NCBI RefSeq assembly: GCF_016862955.1
Contig: NZ_BONY01000038.1
Location: 30,099 to 94,098, forward strand
DNA from: Rhizocola hellebori
GTDB taxonomy: Bacteria; Actinomycetota; Actinomycetes; Mycobacteriales; Micromonosporaceae
DNA: 64,000 bases
Reading direction: 5' to 3'
Shown here: piece after piece, positions 25,901-34,277 of the stretch
Numbering within the stretch: position 1 is the first letter of the stretch
Layout of the letters: every line of letters starts with the position of its first letter
Position numbers and translations under genes: made by a program
Notes under the pieces: model-generated
Database searches by the model: none
What the model saw: the letters and a program-made list of their open reading frames with translations, nothing else
What the model was told of the DNA's origin: nothing

Positions 25901-28900
25901 CAGCGTCTGCGTCTGAACCCAGCTCGGATTGGCCAGCAGGTAGGTGTATTGCCGGTTGGGTGTGCCCGCGGTGGATCTGTTGTCGAGCCACACCTTGGCC
26001 AGTCGGCCCAGCGGGTCATAGGTGGCGGTGGTGGCCTTGCCGTTGATGTCGGTCGCCGATTTGGTGGTGCCGTGACCGGGCTCGAGCGCGGTGGTGGTGA
26101 CCCAGCCTGCGCCCATCGGGCCGGTGACGGTGAAAGAGGTGATCGGCGCGCCGGAGGCCGGGGTGTAGGCGGTAGAAGTCTTACGGTTCAGGGCGTCGAA
26201 GGAGTCGAGCACGCGGCCATGGCTGTCGTAGACGTTGCGGGTGGTCTGCGTCCAGGCCTTGACGCCACCCACCACAGACGACAGCAGGTTGGATCTGGTG
26301 GGCAGCCCCAGAGTGGGTGCGGTGTCGGACGTCGCGCCGTCGTAGAAGACATGGGTGCCGCCAAGGTAGTCGGCGTCGGTGGGGGTGGTGGCACAAGTGG
26401 TGGTGATGGTCTCCTTGGCCGTGTTGATCAGGTAGGAGGTGAGATTCCGGTTGTAGTCGGTGTGGGTGCAGGTGTCGTCGGAGGCGATGGCCATGTCGGC
26501 GTAGTTGCGTGCGTCCACCGGCAGGCCGTATGAGTCGTAGGTGGTGTCAGCGTTGGTCCACCGCCACGAGGACGTGGCCGCGATCTGGGTGCGGGCCTTG
26601 GTGTTGGTCTCGCGGGTCTGGTAGGCGCGCAGATCCTGCCCGCCGGGGGCCGGGGTGGACCGGGTGCCGGTGAGGGTCTGCGTGTAGGTGTGAATGGTGG
26701 AGGCCAGCACCGTGCTCGGCCCGTCGAGCGTGAACTCCTCGCGCGGCTGCCCGCCCAGGCTGAGCGCGTCGGTGATTTGGTGAGCGAATTGCTGAGTGGC
26801 TCCGGCGTTGCAGTCCCAGATGGCGAGCTGAGTGCCGTGTGCCGGCGGGCTGAGCGCGTCGAGGCAGCGGCCGGACTGCGGATTCTTCAAAGTCCCGTCA
26901 GCTTGCGCCACCCAGATCTGCGCCCCGGTGTTGTTGCACGTATACAGCTGGACAAGCGACCCGTTGGCGGTGCCGCTGCTCGCGACGTCCAAGCATTTGC
27001 CGCTGACCGGGTTCTTCAGGCTCGACCCGGAGGATTGGTAGGTCCATTGCTGCGAGGCGGGGCCGTAGCACGTCCACGTCGCGACCATGCTTTGGTCGGC
27101 CGTCCCGAGCGCGTCGATGCAGCGACGGCTCTGCGGGGAGAAGACCGTGCCGGCCGGGGATTGCTGCCACACCTGGCTCCACACGCCCAGGCAGTCCCAA
27201 ATGGCCAGCAGGGTCCCGTTGGCCAACCCCCACCCGGTGGTGATCAGGCAGCGCCCGGAGATCAGGTTACGCAGCGAACCGTCGGGTTGGTAGACCCAGG
27301 TCTGGGCGGTGCCGCCGGTGCAATCACGAATCTGCACGGCGGAGCTGTTGGCGGTACCCATGGCTTGCAGGCACCGATTGGAGTTGAGGTTCTTGAAGGT
27401 GAGGGTGTCCAGGTTGTAGCGCCATTGCTGACTGCCGTAGCCGTGGCAGTCCCAAAGGTGCACCGCGGTGCCGTTGGCAGCGCTGCCACCGACGGTGTCC
27501 CAGCATCGGCCACCGACGCTGCCAATGGCGCCGGTCTGGCCGGGAACGGTGATCGGCACGGTGAGGTAGGAGGTTCGCGACTCCCACGCCATGGCCTGGT
27601 TGTCCACCGTCGCCAGGCTGTCGCCGTGCAATCCGCGATAGAACAGTTTCTTGGACACGGTTTGAACGCCACCAGCCGGGCCGTGGGTGGTGGTGACTTC
27701 GTTGTACCCGCGCCATTGTGACCATGTTCGGTAGGCGAGCAGGCTGGTCTCGTTGTAGTCGTGTGCCCACAGCGAGGTGTCGGTCCCCGCGCCCACGGTG
27801 TAGCTGTAGGACCATGTCTCGTCTGGCGCGTTCACCGGCGACAGGTCGACCTCAGTGACCTCGGTGGCGACGTATTTGTGGAACCAGCCGTAGCCCGGGG
27901 AGGCCTGGGCGGGTTTGTAGAACTGCGGGAAGCAGCGGAACGGATTGAAGCCAGGAGCGGGCTTGAGCGATCGCAACGGGCAGTCCTGCACCGAATAACT
28001 GACCAGAGTCTGGCCACCTACACCGTTGTTGATGGATCGCAACCGGTAGTGCATGTATGGTGCCACGCCGATGTCGTTGCCCCAGTCCACCCTGTTTGCC
28101 ATGAGCACGCCGCCGAAGCTGATCGTCGGCTCGGCCAAAGCGGTGACGTCGTCTTCGGCGTAGCCGACGTGGGTCAGCGTCTGCAGCCACAGGTTGGGTG
28201 AGGTGTCCGCCACACCCGTGGGCAAGATGTTGTCGCCGGTCGATGGGTAGTCGTGGCCGAGATTCCACTGGTCGACCCGGCGCATGCCCGAGCCATCGGC
28301 CTTGCGCACCTGAGTGGTGACCGAGGCGAGCCGGTACGGGTTCCAGAAGGAGGGCGAGGTCTGCGAGGGGCACGAGGCCTGTGCGCAGTGCAGATCCCAT
28401 GGCGTGTCAGGGAAGTCGGCGCTGCCCACCACACACGCGCCCTGACAGCGGTATGCCTTGGTGAAGATCACGCGCTGTGGCGGCAGGCCCGAACCCTCCG
28501 AACCGGCGCGGGTGCCGTAGTCGATGTGGTCCAGGGTGGAGTGGATGTCATAGGCGACGGTCTGCAGGTTGCCATTGAAGCCATAGTTGCCTGTGAACTT
28601 GGTGTAGAAGTAGGTCATCGAGTTGCCGCGGAGGTCGATCACGTAGTCGAGGTTCCAGCGGTAGCCCTGGAGACACCACGTGTTGGCCGCGCACGGCTCA
28701 CCCGGGTTGTTGCCCCACACCGGGACCCGCTGCACCGAGTCGGTGGTTTGCGGATCGGTCGGATAGCGCTTGTGTTTGCCGAAGAAGTACTGGGTGCCGT
28801 CCAGCGTGGTGACCCGCCAGTATTCCCCGTCGTCGTCGCCGTTGCCGTTGCTCATATCGAAGAGCTGCTCGATGCGCAGCGAGCCGTCGTCGTCGGTCTT

Positions 28901-29980
28901 CCACACGCCGGTCGCGTTGTCGCGCACCAGCTTGTAGGAGCGGCCGGCGAAGGTCATGGTGGCGTTGTAGCCGGAGAACCAGCACAGGTCGCCGACGTTG
29001 CTGGTGCCGCCGTCCTGCGCGCACGACCGGTACGACCGCTCGATGTAGCCGGTGCTCAGGTCCCACCCCTCGCCCACCCACGAGGCTTGGCCGTTGGCCG
29101 CGAGGGTTTGGCCGTCGACTCCGCCCGAGTCGTAGGCGATGGCGAGCTCGGGCGCGGGCCCGCCCAAGCTCGCCGGCGCCTTCAGCGGATAGCGCCACGA
29201 GAAACTGCCACCCTGGCTTCCGGCCGACCACGAATACGCCGGTGACAACGACGATGCCTCGAACGTCGCGCCCGGCGAACTCGCCCCCGATATCACGGCC
29301 ATCACCAGCGGGCCTGCCCCGGCAGTGAGAGTCAGGTCGCTCGACAACCACCCAGAACGGTTGACCGAAGGCAGTTCCTGTTGGGTCTGGCACTCCCGCT
29401 CCGTCGGTGTGCGCAGGGCGCAGCCGGGCAGGGCCACGAGCCGAAGCCGGTGCCCATAGTCGCCGCCGAACAGCTCGGCGAAGGCGCTGTAATCGACCGC
29501 GAGGGTCAGCCCGCCGCCGGCATCTTCGGTGTCGACCTGCGACACCGACAGCACCGCACCGGACACGCCTGCGGCAGCCGCCACCTTGTGGTCGGCGACC
29601 TCCACCCGCACTCGGGCCGGGCCGGACACGAAGTCACCGGGCCTGTTCCGCGCCTCGGTGAGGATGTCTGCCCCCTCACCGATTCTGGCGGTGACGGTGA
29701 GCGGCAGACCGCCCACCGTCACCGGTTGGCCGGAGGTAGTCAGCACCTCGGCCGAGCCCGCCTGCGGCAGCAGGCGGCGGGTGGCCACGGCACGCGACGC
29801 GGTGTCGGACGGCGACGGCGCTGCGGCGCGCGGTTTGCCGACCCCCACCGGTGTCGACACCTGTGGTGGAGCCGACGGCTCCGCCCGTATCTGTTCGGCC
29901 AGCGCGGGCGGCCCTGGGAGAAGGGACAGCACGAGGACGGCGACAGCGAGACTGACGGCGCGGCGACCGATCGACAACAT
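22961..29980 (-). CDS. secreted Rhs/YD-repeat polymorphic toxin with ricin-type lectin domains
   Basis: A 2339-residue protein from ATG 29980 (open frame to 30091; GTG 30004 possible). Order: signal peptide ending near PALA-EQ; beta-rich N-terminal shell to about 820 (SWRYPLKAPASLGGPAPELAIAYDSGGVDG); six ricin-type repeats at about 820-1065 with QxW/QxF motifs (QQW, QTW, QVW, QQW, QIW, QQF) and paired Cys, enough for two beta-trefoils; YD/Rhs repeats at about 1290-2050 (YDxxGR, YDLLGRKT, YDPSGN); the Rhs core end GAREYDPGLGRFISVDP with DPSG near 2068; a variable helical pre-toxin region; a final domain of about 100 residues ending HHTIYPTEPMTPQDF and FLGLPW. Rhs shells encapsulate a C-terminal toxin for delivery to competitors. 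Toxin activity unknown. Confidence 0.9.
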   Translation of the reverse strand: MLSIGRRAVSLAVAVLVLSLLPGPPALAEQIRAEPSAPPQVSTPVGVGKPRAAAPSPSDTASRAVATRRLLPQAGSAEVLTTSGQPVTVGGLPLTVTARIGEGADILTEARNRPGDFVSGPARVRVEVADHKVAAAAGVSGAVLSVSQVDTEDAGGGLTLAVDYSAFAELFGGDYGHRLRLVALPGCALRTPTERECQTQQELPSVNRSGWLSSDLTLTAGAGPLVMAVISGASSPGATFEASSLSPAYSWSAGSQGGSFSWRYPLKAPASLGGPAPELAIAYDSGGVDGQTLAANGQASWVGEGWDLSTGYIERSYRSCAQDGGTSNVGDLCWFSGYNATMTFAGRSYKLVRDNATGVWKTDDDGSLRIEQLFDMSNGNGDDDGEYWRVTTLDGTQYFFGKHKRYPTDPQTTDSVQRVPVWGNNPGEPCAANTWCLQGYRWNLDYVIDLRGNSMTYFYTKFTGNYGFNGNLQTVAYDIHSTLDHIDYGTRAGSEGSGLPPQRVIFTKAYRCQGACVVGSADFPDTPWDLHCAQASCPSQTSPSFWNPYRLASVTTQVRKADGSGMRRVDQWNLGHDYPSTGDNILPTGVADTSPNLWLQTLTHVGYAEDDVTALAEPTISFGGVLMANRVDWGNDIGVAPYMHYRLRSINNGVGGQTLVSYSVQDCPLRSLKPAPGFNPFRCFPQFYKPAQASPGYGWFHKYVATEVTEVDLSPVNAPDETWSYSYTVGAGTDTSLWAHDYNETSLLAYRTWSQWRGYNEVTTTHGPAGGVQTVSKKLFYRGLHGDSLATVDNQAMAWESRTSYLTVPITVPGQTGAIGSVGGRCWDTVGGSAANGTAVHLWDCHGYGSQQWRYNLDTLTFKNLNSNRCLQAMGTANSSAVQIRDCTGGTAQTWVYQPDGSLRNLISGRCLITTGWGLANGTLLAIWDCLGVWSQVWQQSPAGTVFSPQSRRCIDALGTADQSMVATWTCYGPASQQWTYQSSGSSLKNPVSGKCLDVASSGTANGSLVQLYTCNNTGAQIWVAQADGTLKNPQSGRCLDALSPPAHGTQLAIWDCNAGATQQFAHQITDALSLGGQPREEFTLDGPSTVLASTIHTYTQTLTGTRSTPAPGGQDLRAYQTRETNTKARTQIAATSSWRWTNADTTYDSYGLPVDARNYADMAIASDDTCTHTDYNRNLTSYLINTAKETITTTCATTPTDADYLGGTHVFYDGATSDTAPTLGLPTRSNLLSSVVGGVKAWTQTTRNVYDSHGRVLDSFDALNRKTSTAYTPASGAPITSFTVTGPMGAGWVTTTALEPGHGTTKSATDINGKATTATYDPLGRLAKVWLDNRSTAGTPNRQYTYLLANPSWVQTQTLGPNGNQISSYDIFDGRLRPRQTQSTAPDGKRTITDTRYDGRGLTAKQTTFYNGSSGPAAQIVAFSDIDVPRQLRFVYDTLGRKTKDQIYNANVFQFDSTTFYDGDRIGTVPPTGGTATQDLSDVRGNVIEKRQYQSGSLSGTFAKTLYGYDRLSRLTSMTDPANNQWVNKYDLLGRKTETTDPDAGISSTAYDDAGQATSTTDARGQRLFFEYDLLGRKTIQRADTATGPVLASSTYDTLAKGQLTSASRFQGTDTYTSAVTSYDDGYRPLSTIDTIPGFGAGGATLSYQVNRTFRSDGTPATVALPGVGGLPAETLTYTYTDQGMPDTVSSGQAVYVADTVHDYEGLIVEQRLGAVGKQVKLTNQFDPTFRRLQAQSVYTESPTTVGDFGLMRHGIDYGYDRVGNIVFAATYSEGVRDQAECFRYDYLRRLTESWVQPSIGAGCVTPQRAGSDPYWRQWTFDSVGNRLTQTDKNPTAGDSAWTYQVGAAGAVKPHQVKQITSTGPLASPTRTFTYDPSGNTLSRTTDTGAAQTLTWDKEGHLASLTDTGVTTTYVYDPSGRRLVSSAPTKKTLYLPDGTELEKLGTADPLGRRHYGTAVRDATGLKWVFANHQASSTVQIDAITLTVARRRFLPYGEPRGPQPSGWLGSKGFVNGTKDDTGLTHLGAREYDPGLGRFISVDPIMDLTDPQQWHAYSYANASPVINSDPSGALKKEASEKGAVTRPVLESIGRGLFNGWRRVNSAPIEGAWSMVTGMYQQTKSQYEAVINGEKSIGQAYFDWQMYSASMSIQALISPITTVQEMIVEGSRAIDDAKSGDWQAAAEHATVASADFAYTVTTVVAAGQGLKALVKGGYKHSGETPTNLHAFGNASGPRAPREGIDFHVGDDGMVIPQSGPSPLGASTFGDPAHAPLSGPYHVIPGGTRLPRGFGVVADGEDVLPGSGQPPTHHTIYPTEPMTPQDFIDDFLGLPWTRAGKK

Positions 29981-30167
29981 GCCATGCAAGTTAAGAAAGT
30001 CCACTCCGGACGCCCAAGGAATGTGCGGCAGTTTGCTCGCAATCAGCGAGGTCTCTCGATGAATAGATCTTGTGTGAGCAAACCCAAGCAAATCTCTTGA
30101 GATCAGGTCGACTAGGCAGGCAGACTCGGGGTAAACCGCTCATCGGCTCAAACCCACGGAGGACAAA

Positions 30168-30383
30168 GTGACGCTGCACCTGCTTGGCAAGGACCCGAAG
30201 AGCCAGAACGGCGGCTCGCCGACCGTCTTTTATGACGACGAGCGCGATGCCTACGTGCTGCAGGGTTTCAAGATCCTCGACGCAGAGCGGCTGTCGCAAA
30301 TCGACGTTCCCGACCATGAGACGCTGATCGAGTTCCCGAAGCGGATGATGCAGTTCTTCCCGGAGGTCTCGCATGACGCCTGA
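30168..30383 (+). CDS. small conserved actinobacterial protein of a regulatory trio
   Basis: A 71-residue protein from GTG 30168 with a GGAGGAC ribosome site. The text MTLHLLGKDPKSQNGGSPTVF and DAYVLQGFKILD recalls a small family found beside DUF6879 and HTH/DUF5753 genes in many actinomycetes. It overlaps the next gene by 11 nt, so they are coupled. The family's molecular function is not established; analogous small partners in WhiJ/BldB/AbaA-type loci modulate an HTH regulator. Divergent from the Rhs toxin; the 187-bp gap contains no recognised operator. Confidence 0.75.
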   Translation: MTLHLLGKDPKSQNGGSPTVFYDDERDAYVLQGFKILDAERLSQIDVPDHETLIEFPKRMMQFFPEVSHDA

Positions 30384-30891
30384 GTCCGCCATAGACAGAG
30401 GGCTGCGCTCTTGCCGCCAGTCCGCGATGCACCTGGAAATGCGCGACGGCTATATGCTCGACGACCCCGACCTCGCCAAATGGCGACGAGGTTACCGGCA
30501 CGACCCAGAAGATCGAGCGTCGTGGTGGCGGCCCTGGCTCGATCTCATCGCGAACACCACGGCCCGGGGGGTGTCTGTCCGCCGGGCCAGGGTGGTGTCC
30601 GAGCCGATCAGTGAATACATCCGCTTCGAATATGACGTCGCGTTCACCAACGTCGAGGCCGGCGAGAGTCTGCGCTGGCTGCCTCGCCGCCAGGTCATCG
30701 ACATCGCCTTACCCGGCAACGATTTCTGGCTCTTCGATCACGAGGTGCTCGTGATCAACCACTTCAGCGGCGACGGCGACTGGATAGAAGCGGAAACCAT
30801 AGCCAACCCCGACGTGGTGAGGCTCTGTGCCTACGCTTTCGAGGCGGTCTGGGATAGAGCGATTCCGCACGAGAAATACCAGCCAGTCTGA
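30373..30891 (+). CDS. DUF6879 family protein
   Basis: A 172-residue protein from ATG 30373 (GGAGG ribosome site inside the previous gene). The motifs FEYDVAFTNVEAGESLRWLPRR and DFWLFDHEVLVINHFSGDGDW, with the RRARVVSEPISEYIRFE core, are characteristic of DUF6879 proteins, which occur beside DUF5753-type HTH regulators in actinomycetes. They are soluble, probably single-domain partners; biochemical role unknown. The stop is 7 nt before the HTH gene start, so the three genes form one operon. Confidence 0.85.
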   Translation: MTPESAIDRGLRSCRQSAMHLEMRDGYMLDDPDLAKWRRGYRHDPEDRASWWRPWLDLIANTTARGVSVRRARVVSEPISEYIRFEYDVAFTNVEAGESLRWLPRRQVIDIALPGNDFWLFDHEVLVINHFSGDGDWIEAETIANPDVVRLCAYAFEAVWDRAIPHEKYQPV

Positions 30892-30898
30892 CGTCGCA

Positions 30899-31750
30899 AT
30901 GGCTCTACCGTCATCCAGCGCCCAGCACGCGTTGGAGCTTCTCGGCTCACGGCTACGCGAGTTGCGGCTGTCCGCTGGGCTGTCCGGGCGAGACCTGGGA
31001 AGGCTGACGGGATGGCACTCCTCCAAGGTCAGCAAGATTGAGTACGGCCGCCAGGCACCATCGGTCGCCGACGTGCACGCCTGGTGCCTGCATTGTGGCG
31101 CCGAGAGATTCACCTCGGAGCTGACCGCGTCGCTGCACGCCGTGGAAGGGATGTTCCTCGAATGGCAACGCCTCGAAGGCAGCGGGCTGCGCAAGTCGAA
31201 TGAGGCGGAGGCCAGGGTGTGGGAAAGGACGAAGCGCTTCCGGATCTATTCGTCGACGGTCATTCCCGGGCCGCTGCAAACCGGGCCGTATATCGGGGCG
31301 GTGTTGCGATCGCTGCAGCGCCAGCGCCAGTTTCCCGATGCGGATATCGACGAGACGGTCCAGGTGCGCCTTGACAAACAAAAAGTGGTTTACAAGCCGG
31401 GCAACAGCTTCGCCATCGTGATCGAGGAAAGCGTGTTGCGGGCGCCGATCGGGGGTGCGGAGGTGATGGCCGCGCAACTGGGCTACCTCCTCGAGGCGAT
31501 CGCGCTGCCGGCCATCTCGCTGGGCATCATTCCGCTGGACACCGATCGCAGCTCGATCTGGACAGCGGAAGCCTTCTGGATGTTCGACGACAGCCGGGTA
31601 ACGGTCGAGCTGGTCTCGGGCTATCTGACGATCACGCAGCCGCACGAGATCGCGCTCTACCGCGATGCCTTCAGCCGCTACACAGAGCAGGCGGTCTTCG
31701 GCGCCAAGGCCCGCTCCTTCATCGCCGCAGCCATCGCCGCCACCGCCTAG
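30899..31750 (+). CDS. XRE-type HTH regulator with DUF5753 domain
   Basis: A 283-residue protein. An N-terminal HTH at residues 11-65 (LGSRLRELRLSAGLSGRDLGRLTGWHSSKVSKIEYGRQAPS) is followed by a DUF5753 domain at about 95-280 (IPGPLQTGPYIGAVL, VIEESVLRAPIGGAEVMAAQLGYLLE, SLGIIPLD, EAFWMFDD, VTVELVSGYLTITQPHEIALYRDAFSRY). This is the Scr1/WhiJ-like class, abundant in streptomycetes and relatives, usually acting with small partner proteins such as the two encoded just upstream. ATG 30899 has no clear ribosome site and may rely on coupling to the DUF6879 gene. Targets unknown. Confidence 0.92.
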   Translation: MALPSSSAQHALELLGSRLRELRLSAGLSGRDLGRLTGWHSSKVSKIEYGRQAPSVADVHAWCLHCGAERFTSELTASLHAVEGMFLEWQRLEGSGLRKSNEAEARVWERTKRFRIYSSTVIPGPLQTGPYIGAVLRSLQRQRQFPDADIDETVQVRLDKQKVVYKPGNSFAIVIEESVLRAPIGGAEVMAAQLGYLLEAIALPAISLGIIPLDTDRSSIWTAEAFWMFDDSRVTVELVSGYLTITQPHEIALYRDAFSRYTEQAVFGAKARSFIAAAIAATA

Positions 31751-31830
31751 CACCGCCACCGAATCCGCGATGATCTTCCGCCGCCCCGAAGACCTCATGG
31801 GGGTAGACGCCGCCGCGAAGACCCACGCGG

Positions 31831-33636
31831 TTACGAGAGGTGGTGGAGGAGGAAGTCGGCGGCGTCTACGCGGGCTTTGATCTGGTTGTCGGTCTTGGTG
31901 AAGCCGTGGCCTTCGTCGGGGTAGATGTCGTAGCGGACCGGGACGCCGCGGGCGCGGAGTCTTTCCACGAGCTGGTCGCTTTCGCGTTGCGGGACTCTCG
32001 GGTCGTTGGCGCCCTGCAGCACAAAGAGCGGGGTGGAAATCCTGTCCACGTAGGTCATCGGGGAGCGTTGCCGCAGCAGTTCGACGTCGGTCTCCGGGTC
32101 GCCGATGATTTTCGCGACCACTTCGCGGTAGGCCGGTGGGGTGGCTTCGGCGAGGGTGATGAGGTTGCTGGGTCCACAGATCTCGACCGCGGCCGCCCAG
32201 CCCAGCTCGGGCAGGCGCGCGACGCAGGAGAGCACGGCGAAGCCGCCGTAGGAGCCGCCGAACAGGCCTATCCGGGCCGGGTCTGCCCACGGCTGGGTGC
32301 GCAGGAAGTCCACCGTGGCGGCCAGATCGCCCAGGTCGCCGCCGCCCCAGTCACGGAAGATGAGTCGTTGATAGCTCGCGCCGTAGCCGGATGAGCCGCG
32401 GATGTTCGGGGCGATCACGGCGAGTCCGCGGCTCACCAGATACTGGTAGAAGCCTTCATAGACATAGGCGGGCCGCTCCTGCATGACGGGCCCGCCGTGG
32501 ATGCTGAGCACGACCCCGAGCGGGGTGTCCACTCCGGACGGACGGTAGACGTAGGCGGCGATCTCGCGCCCGTCGTGGGTCGGGTACCGAACAAGCTGCG
32601 CATCCACCACAGAAGGCGATCCGTTCGGCACCGAGCCGGTCAGCCAGCGCAGCTCCCCAGTGCGCAGGTCGGCAACGAGCACGTTCCAGGGCCGGGTGGG
32701 CGTGGACATGAGCATGAGGGCGAAGCTTCCGTCCGGTCCGACCGTGAGCGCGGCGGCTTGCCCGAGGGGCAGCAGCGGGGCCGGCAGGTCCTTGCCCGCC
32801 GCCAGGTCCCTGACCCGCAGCTGGCTGGCCCCGTCGACGTTGACCAGCCAGGCGAGCGTGTTGCCGTCGGCGGACAGGGAGACCCGCTCCACATCCCAAT
32901 CGGGAGTGTCGATCCAGGTCAGCTCGCCGGTGGTGGCCGACATCAGGGCGAGCCCGGTGAACTCACGGCCGATGTCGGTGCACACGAAGAAGGCCGAGCC
33001 GTCGGGCAGCCACGGGCCCAGCTCGTAGGTGGCCGCGGCTTCGGTCGCGGTGAGCCGGGTGGAGCTGGTGCCGTCGACCGCGACGACGTGCACCAGGTTG
33101 TCGTACCCGTTGAGCCATTCGATGAGGGAAAGCCTTGCCCCGTCTAGGGAAAAGTATCCGGCGTGCACTGGCCCGGTACCCAGAAAAAGGCGGTTGATCT
33201 TATTGTTTTCCAGCTGCCGCACGAGGATGTCGTGGGCGGTCGGGATGCGGTCGCCGCCCGAATAGGCCAGCGCTGTCCCGTCTGCGCTGAGCGGATCGCC
33301 CAGTGCGAGCTGGAAGCGCGCCTTCGGGAAGTCGGTGAGCTGCTCTGGTGGGCTGTTGTCGAGGCCGACCCGGAAGATCTGGGTGTCCTCGTTTCCGTCC
33401 TGGTCGGCTTGGAACAGCAGCGAGCCGCCGTCGGGATGCCAGGCCATGCGCCGGACCGTGTGGCTGGTGAAGGTGGTGACAGCGCGGGCGGGGCCACCGG
33501 CGACCGGCTGGATGACGAGGTTGAAATTGCCGGTGCTGTCGTCGGCGAAGGCCACGTTGCGGCCGTCGGCGGACAGTGCCAGGCAGGGCTGCAGGGTGAA
33601 AGCGGGGCGGAAATCCCGATACGACGGCATAAACAT
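31831..33636 (-). CDS. S9-family prolyl-oligopeptidase-like peptidase
   Basis: A 601-residue cytoplasmic serine peptidase with an N-terminal seven-bladed beta-propeller (repeating LSADG..., residues about 15-330) and a C-terminal alpha/beta hydrolase. Catalytic residues are visible: Ser462 in FGGSYGGF, Asp545 in GANDPRVP and His577 in DEGHGF. GPVMQERP and NIRGSSGYG fit acylaminoacyl-peptidase/dipeptidyl-peptidase members, which release N-acyl amino acids or degrade short peptides. It lies 33 nt downstream of a TetR gene on the same strand. A 13-bp inverted repeat (31803-31815 and 31857-31869) spans its stop codon and could fold at the 3' end of the mRNA. Confidence 0.92.
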   Translation of the reverse strand: MFMPSYRDFRPAFTLQPCLALSADGRNVAFADDSTGNFNLVIQPVAGGPARAVTTFTSHTVRRMAWHPDGGSLLFQADQDGNEDTQIFRVGLDNSPPEQLTDFPKARFQLALGDPLSADGTALAYSGGDRIPTAHDILVRQLENNKINRLFLGTGPVHAGYFSLDGARLSLIEWLNGYDNLVHVVAVDGTSSTRLTATEAAATYELGPWLPDGSAFFVCTDIGREFTGLALMSATTGELTWIDTPDWDVERVSLSADGNTLAWLVNVDGASQLRVRDLAAGKDLPAPLLPLGQAAALTVGPDGSFALMLMSTPTRPWNVLVADLRTGELRWLTGSVPNGSPSVVDAQLVRYPTHDGREIAAYVYRPSGVDTPLGVVLSIHGGPVMQERPAYVYEGFYQYLVSRGLAVIAPNIRGSSGYGASYQRLIFRDWGGGDLGDLAATVDFLRTQPWADPARIGLFGGSYGGFAVLSCVARLPELGWAAAVEICGPSNLITLAEATPPAYREVVAKIIGDPETDVELLRQRSPMTYVDRISTPLFVLQGANDPRVPQRESDQLVERLRARGVPVRYDIYPDEGHGFTKTDNQIKARVDAADFLLHHLS

Positions 33637-33669
33637 CGATGATAGTCACGATTGCGTAACAGTCGGCGC

Positions 33670-34215
33670 CTAGTCGGTCAGATAGCGGTGCAGCAGGTCA
33701 CGAAGTTCGTCATCCAGATCGGACTGACTGTAGGACTCATCGACGGCGACCGGCGCCGAGAGCACGAACGACTGCACGGTGAGCAGCACCGCTCGCGCCA
33801 TCCCGCCGGGATCGCCCGCGCGCACCTGCCCACTGGCCTGCCCGGCGCGCAGGCCTTCGGTGAGGAATGCCAACATTTCCTGCTGGCTGGTACCTCGCCT
33901 ATCGAGCATGTAGGGCAGGAGTGTTTCCGGGTCGGCCTCGATTATCTTGCGCAGCAATGGATGCTCGCGCAGCTGCCGGGTGACCTTCAGGATGCCGTCG
34001 ATGGTGGCCGGCTCGGCGACGATGACCTCGTGCCACTCCCGGCTCATCAGGTCGGCGACCAGCGAGCCCACGTCCGGCCACCGGCGATAGATCGACATCC
34101 GGGACACCCCGGCCCGGCGGGCGACATCGGTCAGCGTTGTGCGCCGCACGCCGTAGGCGAGCACGCACGCTTTGGTCGCGTCCAGCGCGAGGTCCTGCAG
34201 CCCTTGTGACACCAC
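33670..34215 (-). CDS. TetR-family transcriptional regulator
   Basis: A 181-residue protein from GTG 34215. The N-terminal HTH (ALDATKACVLAYGVRRTTLTDVARRAGVSRMSIYRRWPDVGSLVADLM) is canonical TetR; the remaining helices form the ligand-binding domain. It precedes the S9 peptidase by 33 nt on the same strand and diverges from the LemA gene across 62 bp, so it may control either or both. No clear palindrome was found in that gap. Confidence 0.9.
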   Translation of the reverse strand: MVSQGLQDLALDATKACVLAYGVRRTTLTDVARRAGVSRMSIYRRWPDVGSLVADLMSREWHEVIVAEPATIDGILKVTRQLREHPLLRKIIEADPETLLPYMLDRRGTSQQEMLAFLTEGLRAGQASGQVRAGDPGGMARAVLLTVQSFVLSAPVAVDESYSQSDLDDELRDLLHRYLTD

Positions 34216-34277
34216 ATGTCTAGTTGTATCACCTCGTTTTGCCCTTCGATCATCCCATATCCCCCTAATCTGAGCAG

